DNA from: Pseudoflavitalea rhizosphaerae
GTDB taxonomy: Bacteria; Bacteroidota; Bacteroidia; Chitinophagales; Chitinophagaceae
Length of the DNA stretch: 64,000 nucleotides
Assembly (NCBI RefSeq): GCF_003991355.1
Contig: NZ_RCSU01000012.1
Span: 1 to 64,000 of the forward strand
Direction of reading: 5' to 3'
Part shown: piece after piece, positions 53,084 to 60,927 of the stretch
Layout of the letters: each line of letters opens with the position of its first letter
How positions within the stretch are numbered: the stretch's first letter is position 1
Made by a program: the position numbers and the translations under genes
The notes under the pieces: generated by a model
Database searches by the model: none
Told to the model about the DNA's origin: nothing
The model's input: the letters and a program-made list of their open reading frames with translations, nothing else

Positions 53084-53746
53084 TTATTTCTGGTACATCA
53101 GTTCCTTCACCTTCTCTTTGTCTTCCTTTTCTTTCTTCAGATCGAACATGGTACCAAATACCCTGTCCCAGATAGTAGTGCTAACGCCATATCCTTTGCC
53201 TTCATCTTTATAATGGTGCAGGTGGTGATTGCGCCACAGGGGTTTCATCCACTTGAAGGGAGGGTTCCAGGCGTGGATGGCATAGTGCATGCTTCCATAC
53301 ATCAGGTAACCGAGAATGAAACCGGGGAAGAACATGAAAGCATTGCCGCGCATCAGCAGGTACATGATCCCGAAGATAGTACCGGAGATCAGCAGGCTGG
53401 GAATGGGCGGCATGAACAGCCTCTCCCTGTCGCGCGGAAAATGATGGTGATTACCATGCATCACGTAAATGACTTTCTGTGCACGCGGACTTTCAGCGAT
53501 CATGTGAAAGATCCAGCGGTGCATTACATATTCAAAGAAGGTCCAGAAAAAGATTCCTGCAATATAGGTAGCTGCTATCCTCCATCCTTCATAGCCAAGT
53601 TTCGTTGCAGCATACCAGGGCATTCCCACGAATACAGGCAGGTACATTCCCCAGATCACGAGCGGATGCGTTTTCGTGAGCATCTCGAGATAACGGTTCT
53701 TGAATAACTGTGCCTGTCCCTTGTTATGGATCTTTTCAAATTTCAT
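53084..53746 (-). CDS. Fatty-acid hydroxylase family protein (FA2H-like)
   Basis: 220 aa from the ATG at 53746 (MKFEKIHNKG); the frame goes upstream to 53776 but this start fits the -7 box at 53763. An integral-membrane di-iron protein with the His clusters EYVMHRWIFH, HGNHHHFPRDRERLFMPP, SMHYAIHAW and NHHLHHYKD. The HxxHH plus RDRxRLxMPP pattern is that of the fatty acid 2-hydroxylase group, which hydroxylates sphingolipid acyl chains. Bacteroidota make sphingolipids, so this is plausible. It follows the desaturase by 39 bp. Confidence 0.9.
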   Translation of the reverse strand: MKFEKIHNKGQAQLFKNRYLEMLTKTHPLVIWGMYLPVFVGMPWYAATKLGYEGWRIAATYIAGIFFWTFFEYVMHRWIFHMIAESPRAQKVIYVMHGNHHHFPRDRERLFMPPIPSLLISGTIFGIMYLLMRGNAFMFFPGFILGYLMYGSMHYAIHAWNPPFKWMKPLWRNHHLHHYKDEGKGYGVSTTIWDRVFGTMFDLKKEKEDKEKVKELMYQK

Positions 53747-53762
53747 AATACCCGGGTTTATA

Positions 53763-53770
53763 CAAAAATA
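53763..53770 (-). promoter_or_regulatory. -7 element upstream of the hydroxylase gene
   Basis: TATTTTTG (minus) matches TAnnTTTG exactly, 16 bp before the ATG. No clear -33 box; the gene may also be read from the desaturase promoter. Confidence 0.45.
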
Positions 53771-53785
53771 ATACAAGATTTGCGC

Positions 53786-54889
53786 CTACATCGTTTCTTC
53801 AAAGATATTTTCAGAGGCTCCGTTCTGTTTGAGTAACCTGAAATGATTGCTCAGGCTTACTCTCAGGGAATACTGCCTGTAAGGCAGGTCATATTGCCTC
53901 GCATACTGCTGCAACAGTCCCGTGATCTCCGGGTAATACACATGGTTCACATTGGGGAACAAATGATGCACTACATGGAAGTTGAAAGAACCCATGAAAA
54001 ATCTTGTAAACCAGTTATCGTGACTCACATCATTGGTAGTAGTGAGCATATGCATCATCCAGTTATGCGGTAATTTATTCTTTTCATCCGGCACCGGAAA
54101 CTCCGAATCGGTATTCGCGTGCGGGCTCAGCAACACCATCAGCGAAAAGATGCTGGCGGTAAATAACATCAACAGGAAACCTGCAATGATCTTCAACCAG
54201 TCTACAGACAAGATCCAGTGTGGTAATACCAGTAGATAGAATAAGAAAGCCGCTTTGAAAACGAAGAGCTTTACATATTCCTTCCGGGGAATGTTCACCA
54301 GTTTCCAGATGGTCTTCCTCTTGTTGAAGAAATCCCTGAAATCCCGCACCAGCAGCCAGTTGAAGAGATACAGCGGATACAGCAAAGGGAGATAGATATG
54401 CTGGAATTTGTGGAAGGGCAATACTTTACCTGTTGGAAAGATCCTGGCAAGACTGCTCTGCTCTATATCCGTATCCCATCCTTCCACGTTCGGATAATTG
54501 TGGTGGAACCTTACATGACGTAGCCGCCACACGTAGCTGTTTGCACCCATCAGATCAAAAAAGTAGACGTATATTTCATTAGCCCATTTTTGGTTGAAGA
54601 TCGTGCCGTGAACGGCATCGTGAATGGTATTGAGAAAGATCATTACCAGTGTTACACCCAGCAGGAAATAACCGGCAAAGAAAATATAATCATTTCCACC
54701 CCATAACAACAGTGATGTATAAGTGGCGATGTACAATAGCGGAAACAATAATGCTTTAAAAACAATATTCTTCCTGCGGGATGGCTCCAGTTTGGCAATG
54801 AGCTCCTTTACATCCTTGCGCAGCTTTTGAAATGCGGCTTCTGCCGCGGGTTCACTTTTAGTGAACTGTGGTTTGGTTGCCTTCTCCAT
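53786..54889 (-). CDS. Membrane fatty-acid (acyl-CoA/lipid) desaturase
   Basis: 367 aa. Four to six membrane helices surround three His boxes: HDAVH (90-94), RHVRFHH (124-130) and NFHVVHHLFPN near 306-316. This is the full di-iron desaturase pattern, introducing a double bond into an acyl chain. The third box with HxxHH and the long C-terminus resemble front-end or linoleoyl-CoA-type desaturases rather than delta-9 ones. It probably forms an operon with the 2-hydroxylase-like gene, suggesting work on the same lipids. A 36-bp inverted repeat lies upstream. Confidence 0.93.
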   Translation of the reverse strand: MEKATKPQFTKSEPAAEAAFQKLRKDVKELIAKLEPSRRKNIVFKALLFPLLYIATYTSLLLWGGNDYIFFAGYFLLGVTLVMIFLNTIHDAVHGTIFNQKWANEIYVYFFDLMGANSYVWRLRHVRFHHNYPNVEGWDTDIEQSSLARIFPTGKVLPFHKFQHIYLPLLYPLYLFNWLLVRDFRDFFNKRKTIWKLVNIPRKEYVKLFVFKAAFLFYLLVLPHWILSVDWLKIIAGFLLMLFTASIFSLMVLLSPHANTDSEFPVPDEKNKLPHNWMMHMLTTTNDVSHDNWFTRFFMGSFNFHVVHHLFPNVNHVYYPEITGLLQQYARQYDLPYRQYSLRVSLSNHFRLLKQNGASENIFEETM

Positions 54890-54963
54890 AACAAAAGGAT
54901 TTCTGTTACGTATGGTATCGGTCGAGAAGGGGTATGGGTTATAACCAGAAGTTGATTCGATTG

Positions 54964-54999
54964 TTCAACAACGAACAGATTTTTTTGTTCATTGTTGAA
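54964..54999. promoter_or_regulatory. Inverted repeat upstream of the desaturase gene
   Basis: TTCAACAA-c-GAACA, loop of 8, TGTTC-a-TTGTTGAA: a 13-bp stem with one mismatch. On the plus strand a T run fills the loop, not the tail. It could be a terminator for the deacetylase unit, or an operator for the desaturase. Confidence 0.5.
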
Positions 55000-55035
55000 A
55001 CATCCGGATAACGGCAATGTCTGAACTTTTTATTA

Positions 55036-55815
55036 CTATTTGGGGAGGGGAAAGCTCAATTGATCCACCCTGACCAGCTCATATCCTTTAGCCTTCAGAA
55101 ACTTTATCAGTTCCGGGAGGCGCCGGTATAGCTTATCGGTGCGTTTAGGATCGGTTCCGAAATGCAGGAGCAGCATAAATCCGTTAAGCCCTGCTGGCCG
55201 CTTTGATTCACATTGCCAGACAGACTGCAGGATGTCTTCACTGCTTCTGTAATTTTTCATATCGGGTGTTGTATAATCCGCATTGCTGAGCGTACCACCG
55301 GTGAAATTGATCAGCTGCAAATTCTCTGCCGCTGTCCACCTGGCTATTTCCTTGTTGTACCACTCATAAGGAGGCAGAAAGAAATGCGCATCCGTTTTGG
55401 TGATGCCAAATTTTTTCATGGCAGCATAATTCTTCCGCAGGTCTTTTCGGAATTGCTGCTGTGTAACCAGTGTGCTATCTCTTTTCTTCCAGTCGCAATA
55501 AAGCAGGTGCTGGTCACTGTGAGGTCCGAGATAATGGCCATCTTCTTTCAGCTTTGCTATTTTATTGGTAAAAGCTTTATTCCGGTAGAACCTGCCGGTG
55601 AAAAAGAAAGATGCTTTTACTCCCTCTTTCTTCAACGCATCAGTAATGATGTCTGCGCCATCTCCAAATTCATCTGCTGTAAAAACGATGGCTATCTTTT
55701 TCTGCGTGGTATCTGCACGAACAATGGCGCCATGCACTACCTGCTGTGCAATGGAAGCGAGATCCACTATCAGCATCAATGCCAGGGAAATTACAGAAGT
55801 ACGGAGGATCATCAT
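55036..55815 (-). CDS. Polysaccharide deacetylase family protein
   Basis: 259 aa. A signal peptide (about 1-23, SIAQ) is followed by the NodB-type motifs: IVFTADEFGDGADI (43-56), the acid-bearing motif 1, ASFFFTGRF near 67-75, the metal-binding GPHSDQHLLY near 97-106, and FFLPPYEWYN. Members remove N-acetyl groups from cell-wall or surface sugars; the Asp of motif 1 is preceded by an Ala rather than Thr-Asp-Asp, a Bacteroidota variation. The serine hydrolase ends 6 bp upstream, so they are cotranscribed. Confidence 0.9.
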   Translation of the reverse strand: MMILRTSVISLALMLIVDLASIAQQVVHGAIVRADTTQKKIAIVFTADEFGDGADIITDALKKEGVKASFFFTGRFYRNKAFTNKIAKLKEDGHYLGPHSDQHLLYCDWKKRDSTLVTQQQFRKDLRKNYAAMKKFGITKTDAHFFLPPYEWYNKEIARWTAAENLQLINFTGGTLSNADYTTPDMKNYRSSEDILQSVWQCESKRPAGLNGFMLLLHFGTDPKRTDKLYRRLPELIKFLKAKGYELVRVDQLSFPLPK

Positions 55816-55821
55816 GTGAAA

Positions 55822-57066
55822 TTATTTATACTGCAATTGAAAATCTTTCAGGTCAGGCGCAAAGGTACGTTGACGTTGCAGTTCATAGTTATAAATAATG
55901 CTGCCCATTTCTTTGAACCAGGGATAACCTGTTTGTTCATACTCATACCTGTCATCATTGAGGATCCCATCTTTATTGGTATAGATAGTGCCACTGAGCA
56001 TGAACTCCACATTGTTTTTGAAATCCACGATATAACATACATCTGTGAGAAACCCGTATGACCAGCCGGTCTTATTGAATGAGCGGATATATGGCGGGAT
56101 CTTTCCCTTGTTGGCTTTGAAGAAAAAGAATTTAGTGTAACTGTCGAAATATTCTGAACTATCGTAGGATGGATATGCGCTTTCCGAAGGCAGTTCACTC
56201 ATGTATTGATGGAGGAAGCTGTAATCTTCCGGCGTCAATTTGAATCTTTTCGAGCGTGGTGCAGCTTCAGGGAAAAGAACAGACTGCATGATCTGCTGCA
56301 AATATTCCAGCGGAAAATTATTGTGAGTGGTGAAATCCATCGGAGAATTGATCAGGCTGTCTTCCCGATTGTAATGGGCATTCCCAACAAATATCTTTTT
56401 ACTGAAATCGAAGTTCTTTGTGAAGTAAGCGGGCGGCTGGATGTAGAGGAGGTCTCCATTCCGTTTGAAGCGGATAGGGTTGGTATGACGATTTTGGTCT
56501 TCGGTCATGGTCACAAAACGGCGTGTGATGCGGGCCTGTTTGTATCCCATTTTCCAGAGCCGCTCATTGAGCGTTTGTTGTCCCACAAATTCATAGAGCC
56601 TGTTGTAGGCATCGTTATCACTTACGAGGAAGATCTTTTTTACGTAATGCGCAACAGAGGGCATTCCATCTTCCGAAGTGCTGTCCCATACTACGCGGGT
56701 TTGGCGGTCATATGAACTATCGGTGAGCATGGTGGAGTATTTGTTTACGCCATATTTACTGAGTGTATTGATCTTCTCGAGGGCCAGCAGCGCAGTGGGC
56801 AGCTTTACCATGCTGGCCGGGTTGAAGTAGCGGTCTTTGTTTACATGGAGGTAGTAGTTCTGGAAATGCGGCTTATTGTTTTTGTCGCGGTTGATCTGTG
56901 TATAGATGAACTGGTATTGAAAAGTATCAGGCTGATTGAGTACATTCAGCAGAAAGGGCGATGCCTGTGAGCGTATCAGCGAATCCAGCCAGGGATCGTT
57001 TTTTTCCTGTGCAATCGCAGTTGTGCCGGTGATCAAAAACAATAAGGCAGCAATAGAATTTTTCAT
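55822..57066 (-). CDS. Serine hydrolase with class A beta-lactamase-type motifs
   Basis: 414 aa from the ATG at 57066 (MKNSIAALLF). Signal peptide about 1-20 (TAIAQ). The three active-site motifs of the SxxK family are present: S85-M-V-K88 (PASMVKLPT), SDN near 151 (LVSDNDAYN) and KTG near 336 (NKTGWSYGF). The protein is longer than class A beta-lactamases (about 290 aa), so it may be a carboxypeptidase or another serine hydrolase; resistance activity cannot be claimed. Its partner is the deacetylase. Confidence 0.88.
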   Translation of the reverse strand: MKNSIAALLFLITGTTAIAQEKNDPWLDSLIRSQASPFLLNVLNQPDTFQYQFIYTQINRDKNNKPHFQNYYLHVNKDRYFNPASMVKLPTALLALEKINTLSKYGVNKYSTMLTDSSYDRQTRVVWDSTSEDGMPSVAHYVKKIFLVSDNDAYNRLYEFVGQQTLNERLWKMGYKQARITRRFVTMTEDQNRHTNPIRFKRNGDLLYIQPPAYFTKNFDFSKKIFVGNAHYNREDSLINSPMDFTTHNNFPLEYLQQIMQSVLFPEAAPRSKRFKLTPEDYSFLHQYMSELPSESAYPSYDSSEYFDSYTKFFFFKANKGKIPPYIRSFNKTGWSYGFLTDVCYIVDFKNNVEFMLSGTIYTNKDGILNDDRYEYEQTGYPWFKEMGSIIYNYELQRQRTFAPDLKDFQLQYK

Positions 57067-57106
57067 ACCCAAAAGATACGAACAAACTCAATTCATTTCG
57101 CAGCGG

Positions 57107-57212
57107 GCACTCGCTCACCTCCGGCGAGTGAGTGCTATTTAGTCGCCTCCCGGCAACGTGGTGTTCGCCGGAGGCGAACAATTAGAAGTCACTCGCCAGA
57201 GGCGAGGGACTG
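57107..57212. repeat. Diverged full copy of the palindromic repeat
   Basis: 106 bp with several substitutions (ACTCGCTCACCTCC on the left, GCCAGAGGCGAGGGAC on the right, CAACG for CGACG inside), so it is the most diverged copy. It lies between the start of the serine hydrolase and the end of the next gene. Confidence 0.85.
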
Positions 57213-57253
57213 CCAACTCTCCGCCCTTTTTAGTCAGCCCAGGCCGCACCCAA

Positions 57254-57559
57254 TCAACTCACTGCCTGGTCAGCTACTACTTCTTTTGTATGATCGTTCT
57301 TCGGATAGTCGCCGCTCTGTTGTCCTGTTGCACTGTTGATCTCCGCCCTTTCCATTCTCGAATGTTCATGACCGGGTTCGGTCCGTTTCCCCATTTCCTT
57401 TTCACTCTCTTCCATCAGTTTCCTGTTGTTGATCGCGCTTGCTACATCGCCCATCATATCGGCCATGAAAACGTGCATTTTTGTTTTCATGCCGGACACG
57501 ATCTTTGCTTCGCCTTTCATCATTGAGCGGTTTCGGTTTTCCGTATTTATCGTTGCCAT
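57254..57559 (-). CDS. Small Met-rich protein of unknown function
   Basis: 101 aa from the ATG at 57559 (MATINTENRN); 57586 is also possible. Low hydrophobicity, charged, with many Met (MMKGEAKIVSGMKTKMHVFMADMMG near 13-37, position only) and an ending KNDHTKEVVADQAVS. No signal peptide or recognised domain. The codon use is like its neighbours. It could be a regulatory or stress-type small protein. The repeat lies 42 bp beyond its stop. Confidence 0.6.
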   Translation of the reverse strand: MATINTENRNRSMMKGEAKIVSGMKTKMHVFMADMMGDVASAINNRKLMEESEKEMGKRTEPGHEHSRMERAEINSATGQQSGDYPKNDHTKEVVADQAVS

Positions 57560-57677
57560 AACAGGATGCTTTTGGTTATTATGCAAAAGGGTTTAAAAAT
57601 GATGCCAGCGGCCAACCGCCACCGGCCGTGAATACAAACGATTGTTCTATCTTGCAGACCTCAATAAATTGCTTTAT

Positions 57678-58700
57678 ATGAAACTGGTTTCCTACCTGTT
57701 CAATGAGCAGGACAGACTTGCGATGTACGTAGACGGAATTTTGTACGACCTGGAAGAGCTGCACCCGGACCTTCCGCAGAGCATGGCCATGTTCCTGCAT
57801 TACTGGGATGATGCCTATCCCATGGCGCTGAAAGTGGAAAAGAATATCAAGGATGGCAAAGTATCCGCCTCCAAAGGATTCGATTACAAATCCGCTCATA
57901 TCCTGGCTCCCGTGCCCAATCCGCCCAGTTGCCGCGACGGATATGCGTTCCGCCAGCACGTTGCAGCCGCACGCCGCAATCGTAAAGTGCCGATGATCGA
58001 TGAATTTGACCAGTACCCCATCATATACATGACCAATCACCTCAGCATTCAGGGCCCTGGCGATGTTTATTGCATGCCGGACCATTTCGAGAAACTGGAC
58101 TTTGAGCTGGAGGCCGCTATCGTGATCAGCAAACCAGGCCGCAATATCCGCGCAGCCGAAGCCGATCAGTACATTGCCGGCCTCATGATCATGAACGATA
58201 TGAGCGCACGCAGACTGCAGATGGAAGAAATGCTCCTTAACCTCGGACCCTGCAAAGGCAAAGACTTCTCCACGGTGATCGGCCCCTGGCTGGTAACACT
58301 GGATGAACTGGAGAATTTTGAAATCCCCGCCAAAGAAGGCCATGTAGGCAAATCCTGGAACCTCCGCATGCAATGCCGCGTGAATGGCGTTCAGGTGAGC
58401 GATGGCAATATTGGTGATATGGACTGGACCTTTGCAGAGATCATCGAAAGAGCTTCCTATGGCGTTACCCTGCATGCAGGTGACGTGATCGGAAGCGGCA
58501 CAGTTGGCACCGGTTGCTTCCTGGAACTCAACGGCACCGGCAAACTCAACGCTCCTAACTACCAGGAACAGTGGTTGAAGGAAGGTGACGTAGTAGAGAT
58601 GGAGATCGATGGACTGGGTATCCTCAGCAATACCATCGTACGCGAAGACGATAATTTCTCCATCCTGGCCCAAAAGAAAAATGTAACGAAGGCAAACTAA
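57678..58700 (+). CDS. Fumarylacetoacetate hydrolase-family protein
   Basis: 340 aa from the ATG at 57678 (MKLVSYLFN). The FAH core is clear: FDYKSAHILAPVPNPPSCRDGYAF (about 76-99, position only), then metal-binding FELEAAIVISKPGRNI near 143, LMIMNDMSARRLQMEE near 174, FSTVIGPWLVTLDEL, and ASYGVTLHAGDVIGSGTVGTG near 263. The family covers FAH, 5-oxopent-3-ene-tricarboxylate decarboxylase and acylpyruvases. The full-length fumarylacetoacetase is longer, so aromatic catabolism is likely but the substrate is unknown. It overlaps no gene and is 6 bp from a flavin reductase gene. Confidence 0.93.
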   Translation: MKLVSYLFNEQDRLAMYVDGILYDLEELHPDLPQSMAMFLHYWDDAYPMALKVEKNIKDGKVSASKGFDYKSAHILAPVPNPPSCRDGYAFRQHVAAARRNRKVPMIDEFDQYPIIYMTNHLSIQGPGDVYCMPDHFEKLDFELEAAIVISKPGRNIRAAEADQYIAGLMIMNDMSARRLQMEEMLLNLGPCKGKDFSTVIGPWLVTLDELENFEIPAKEGHVGKSWNLRMQCRVNGVQVSDGNIGDMDWTFAEIIERASYGVTLHAGDVIGSGTVGTGCFLELNGTGKLNAPNYQEQWLKEGDVVEMEIDGLGILSNTIVREDDNFSILAQKKNVTKAN

Positions 58701-58706
58701 CGGCAC

Positions 58707-59588
58707 ATGATCATCGATCTCAAGAATATCACTACAGTTGAAAGGCAGAATTACCTGCAACATGCCATCGCGCCAAGACCTATCTGTTTTGCCAGCACCA
58801 TCGGTGCGGATGGACAGGTGAACCTGAGCCCGTTCAGCTTTTTCAATCTCTTCTCTTCCAATCCTCCGGTGGTGATCTTTTCACCCGCACGCCGTGTGCG
58901 CGACAATACCACCAAACACACATTGCAGAATGTACTGGAAGTTCCGGAAGTGGTGATCAATATTGTGGACTACGATATGGTGCAGCAGACAAGCCTCGCC
59001 AGTTGCGAGTTTCCCCGTAATATCAATGAGTTCGGTCCTTCAGGCTTTACGCCCGAACCTGCTACGCTCGTAAAACCGCCGATGGTGAAAGAAAGTAAAG
59101 TGAAGATGGAATGCCATGTACTTGAAATCAAACCGCTCGGCACGGAAGGCGGCGCCGGCAACCTCGTGATCTGCGAAGTACTGCGCATGCACATAGACGA
59201 TAGCATCCTCAATGAAAAGAATTTCATCGACCAGCGTAAACTGCACCATGTGGCCCGTCTCGGTGGCGACTGGTACTGCAAAGTAGATGAAAGCAATCTT
59301 TTCCAGGTGGAAAAACCGAATGTAAAACTGGGGATCGGGATCGATGCCTTACCGGCGCATATCCGTACCAGTAAGATCCTGAGTGGCAACAACCTGGGAC
59401 AGCTGGGCAATGTGCATGAAATGCCCGTTATCGATCCGTCTTTCCATGATGATACGCTGAAGAATATTTTCCAGTACTATTCCGTAAACCCGGAAGAAAT
59501 GGAAAAAGAACTGCATACCTACGCCAAACATCTCCTGGACCAGGGCAAGGTGCAGGACGCCTGGCAGATCCTCCTCGCTACCAATTAG
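58707..59588 (+). CDS. Flavin reductase-family protein
   Basis: 293 aa. A flavin-reductase domain (about 1-190) with APRPICFASTIGADGQVNLSPFSFFN near 22-47 (position only), then SNPPVVIFSPARRVRDNTTKHTLQNV near 52-77, and a longer C-terminus ending AWQILLATN. The split-barrel FMN-binding pattern is clear. These proteins supply FMNH2 to a monooxygenase or act as oxidoreductases. No monooxygenase is near. It starts 6 bp after the FAH-family gene, so both likely serve one aromatic pathway. Confidence 0.93.
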   Translation: MIIDLKNITTVERQNYLQHAIAPRPICFASTIGADGQVNLSPFSFFNLFSSNPPVVIFSPARRVRDNTTKHTLQNVLEVPEVVINIVDYDMVQQTSLASCEFPRNINEFGPSGFTPEPATLVKPPMVKESKVKMECHVLEIKPLGTEGGAGNLVICEVLRMHIDDSILNEKNFIDQRKLHHVARLGGDWYCKVDESNLFQVEKPNVKLGIGIDALPAHIRTSKILSGNNLGQLGNVHEMPVIDPSFHDDTLKNIFQYYSVNPEEMEKELHTYAKHLLDQGKVQDAWQILLATN

Positions 59589-59601
59589 CAAAGGCATAAA
59601 A

Positions 59602-59632
59602 AAACAGTCCTGAAGGAACTTCGGGACTGTTT
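59602..59632. terminator. Strong intrinsic terminator, active on the minus strand and possibly also plus
   Basis: On the minus strand: AACAGTCCCGAAG TTCC TTCAGGACTGTT, then seven T. On the plus strand the same stem is followed by only a short T/A tail. It ends the flavin reductase operon and, on the other strand, the small RNA candidate at 59603-59902. Confidence 0.88.
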
Positions 59633-59902
59633 AAAATTTCTTTGTACGAAACCTTACCAACAGTACAGGGTCATCAATAGGTACAAATTTTACAAGTCGT
59701 TTCTTAGGATACTTGGATCAGCGGGTTATTGGATTTTCTTGTGTTCTATTGACTGAACCGGGACGATAATTTAGTTGTTCGGACATTGGTACTCTAATCC
59801 CCCGTTGGTTAGGCGGGTTTGGTTATTTCGTCAGGATGTTGGACTTCGGTCGCTCGGTCGGTTTTTCGTTTTGGATATTGGCGTCCTTGTTTCAATCAAT
59901 CA
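59603..59902 (-). ncRNA. Candidate unannotated minus-strand RNA or remains of a small gene
   Basis: On the minus strand there is a canonical promoter (59909-59939), about 300 nt without a long ORF, and a strong terminator with seven T. The longest start-bearing reading is 22 codons, ATG at 59793 (MSEQLNYRPGSVNRTQENPI...). In the same frame, after a TGA, 28 more codons follow (KYPKKRLVKFVPIDDPVL...) up to a TAA just before the terminator. Upstream another 21 open codons end in TAA. So it is either a decayed protein gene with two stops or a structured RNA that looks coding by chance. It is not RNase P RNA, tmRNA or SRP RNA by the motifs I know. Confidence 0.5.
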
Positions 59903-59908
59903 ACAGTA

Positions 59909-59939
59909 CAAACATAGAATCAAACGCTTCCGTTTGCAA
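59909..59939 (-). promoter_or_regulatory. Consensus promoter with palindromic spacer for the RNA candidate
   Basis: On the minus strand: TTG (59939-59937), 20 nt, TATGTTTG (59916-59909). The spacer contains CAAACG-CTTC-CGTTTG (59921-59936), a perfect 6+4+6 inverted repeat that could be an operator. Confidence 0.7.
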
Positions 59940-60100
59940 GAGCATATTTGCTTTATTTTAAGAATTCAGTATTTACAACAGCCATCGTAATTCTACTTTT
60001 CCGTATTTTAGTACAACTACCCAATCTTTCCCTGGCCATAATAAAGCGCATATATTTATAGTTGTAATCAACAGTTGTACATCTTTAAACATCTTGTCAT
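59940..60100. other. Remaining intergenic part before the SDR gene
   Basis: 161 bp, A/T rich, with TACATCTTTA near the SDR start as a poor promoter match. No gene or structure seen. Confidence 0.5.
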
Positions 60101-60922
60101 ATGTTGCTGGAAAACAAAACAGTGCTGATAACGGGCGGAAGTCGTGGCATCGGAAAATCCATCGCAGTAAGGCTGGCAAAGGAAGGGGCCAATATTGCGA
60201 TCGTTGGAAAGACCACCGAGCCGCATCCGAAACTGGAAGGGACCATCTTTACCGCCGCAGAAGAAATTGCGGCTGCAGGTAATGGCAATGTGCTGCCGCT
60301 TGCAGGTGATGTACGAAGCGAAGAAAGCATCCGGCAAGTTGTAAATGACACAGTATCAAAATTCGGCGGCATAGACATTCTCGTGAATAATGCAAGCGCC
60401 ATCAATCTTTCCTCCACGGAACAACTGGAGCCCAAACGCTGGGACCTGATGCACAATATCAATGTCCGCGGCACCTTCTTCATGAGCCAGGCATGTATCC
60501 CGCACCTGAAAAAAGCGAACAACCCGCATATCCTGAATCTTTCCCCGCCCCTGAATATGGACCCCAACTGGTTTTCCAAACACCTGGCTTATACCATGAG
60601 CAAATATGGCATGAGCATGGTGATATTAGGACTGGCGGAGGAACTTAAACCACACCGCATAGCCGCCAATGCGCTCTGGCCCGCTACAACAATCGCCACT
60701 GCTGCAGTACAGAATTTGTTGGGAGGTGATTTCCTCATCCAACGTAGCCGCACACCCGAAATAGTGGCAGAAGCAGCGCTCCATATTCTCAAACAACCTT
60801 CGTTTGAATGTTCCGGCAATTTCTTCATCGATGAAGATGTGCTGAAAAAAGAAGGGATCACCGATTTCAGCAAGTATGCAGTGAACCCGGATCAGAAGCT
60901 GATGCCGGATCTTTTCCTGTAG
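60101..60922 (+). CDS. SDR-family oxidoreductase (HSDL2-like)
   Basis: 273 aa. Classical short-chain dehydrogenase: TGGSRGIG (11-18) for NAD(P), the NNASA motif at 96-100, catalytic S148 in LNLSPP, and the YxxxK pair Y164-TMS-K168. The segment KTTEPHPKLEGTIFTAAEEI (36-55) is the hallmark of the hydroxysteroid-dehydrogenase-like protein 2 group; substrates are unknown, probably acyl or keto lipids. It stands alone and is followed by a repeat copy. Confidence 0.94.
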   Translation: MLLENKTVLITGGSRGIGKSIAVRLAKEGANIAIVGKTTEPHPKLEGTIFTAAEEIAAAGNGNVLPLAGDVRSEESIRQVVNDTVSKFGGIDILVNNASAINLSSTEQLEPKRWDLMHNINVRGTFFMSQACIPHLKKANNPHILNLSPPLNMDPNWFSKHLAYTMSKYGMSMVILGLAEELKPHRIAANALWPATTIATAAVQNLLGGDFLIQRSRTPEIVAEAALHILKQPSFECSGNFFIDEDVLKKEGITDFSKYAVNPDQKLMPDLFL

Positions 60923-60927
60923 AAAAT

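Noticed and set aside
55822-57066. Antibiotic-resistance beta-lactamase
   Set aside because: The SxxK, SDN and KTG motifs are present but the length and context suggest a wall-related serine hydrolase; resistance is not supported.
57579-58763. 394-codon minus-strand ORF opposite the FAH-family gene
   Set aside because: It is a shadow: the plus-strand frame has a clear enzyme family, and this one has none.
59775-59990. 71-codon plus-strand ORF in the gap before the SDR gene
   Set aside because: No promoter on this strand; the signals in the region point to a minus-strand transcript. I cannot exclude it fully.
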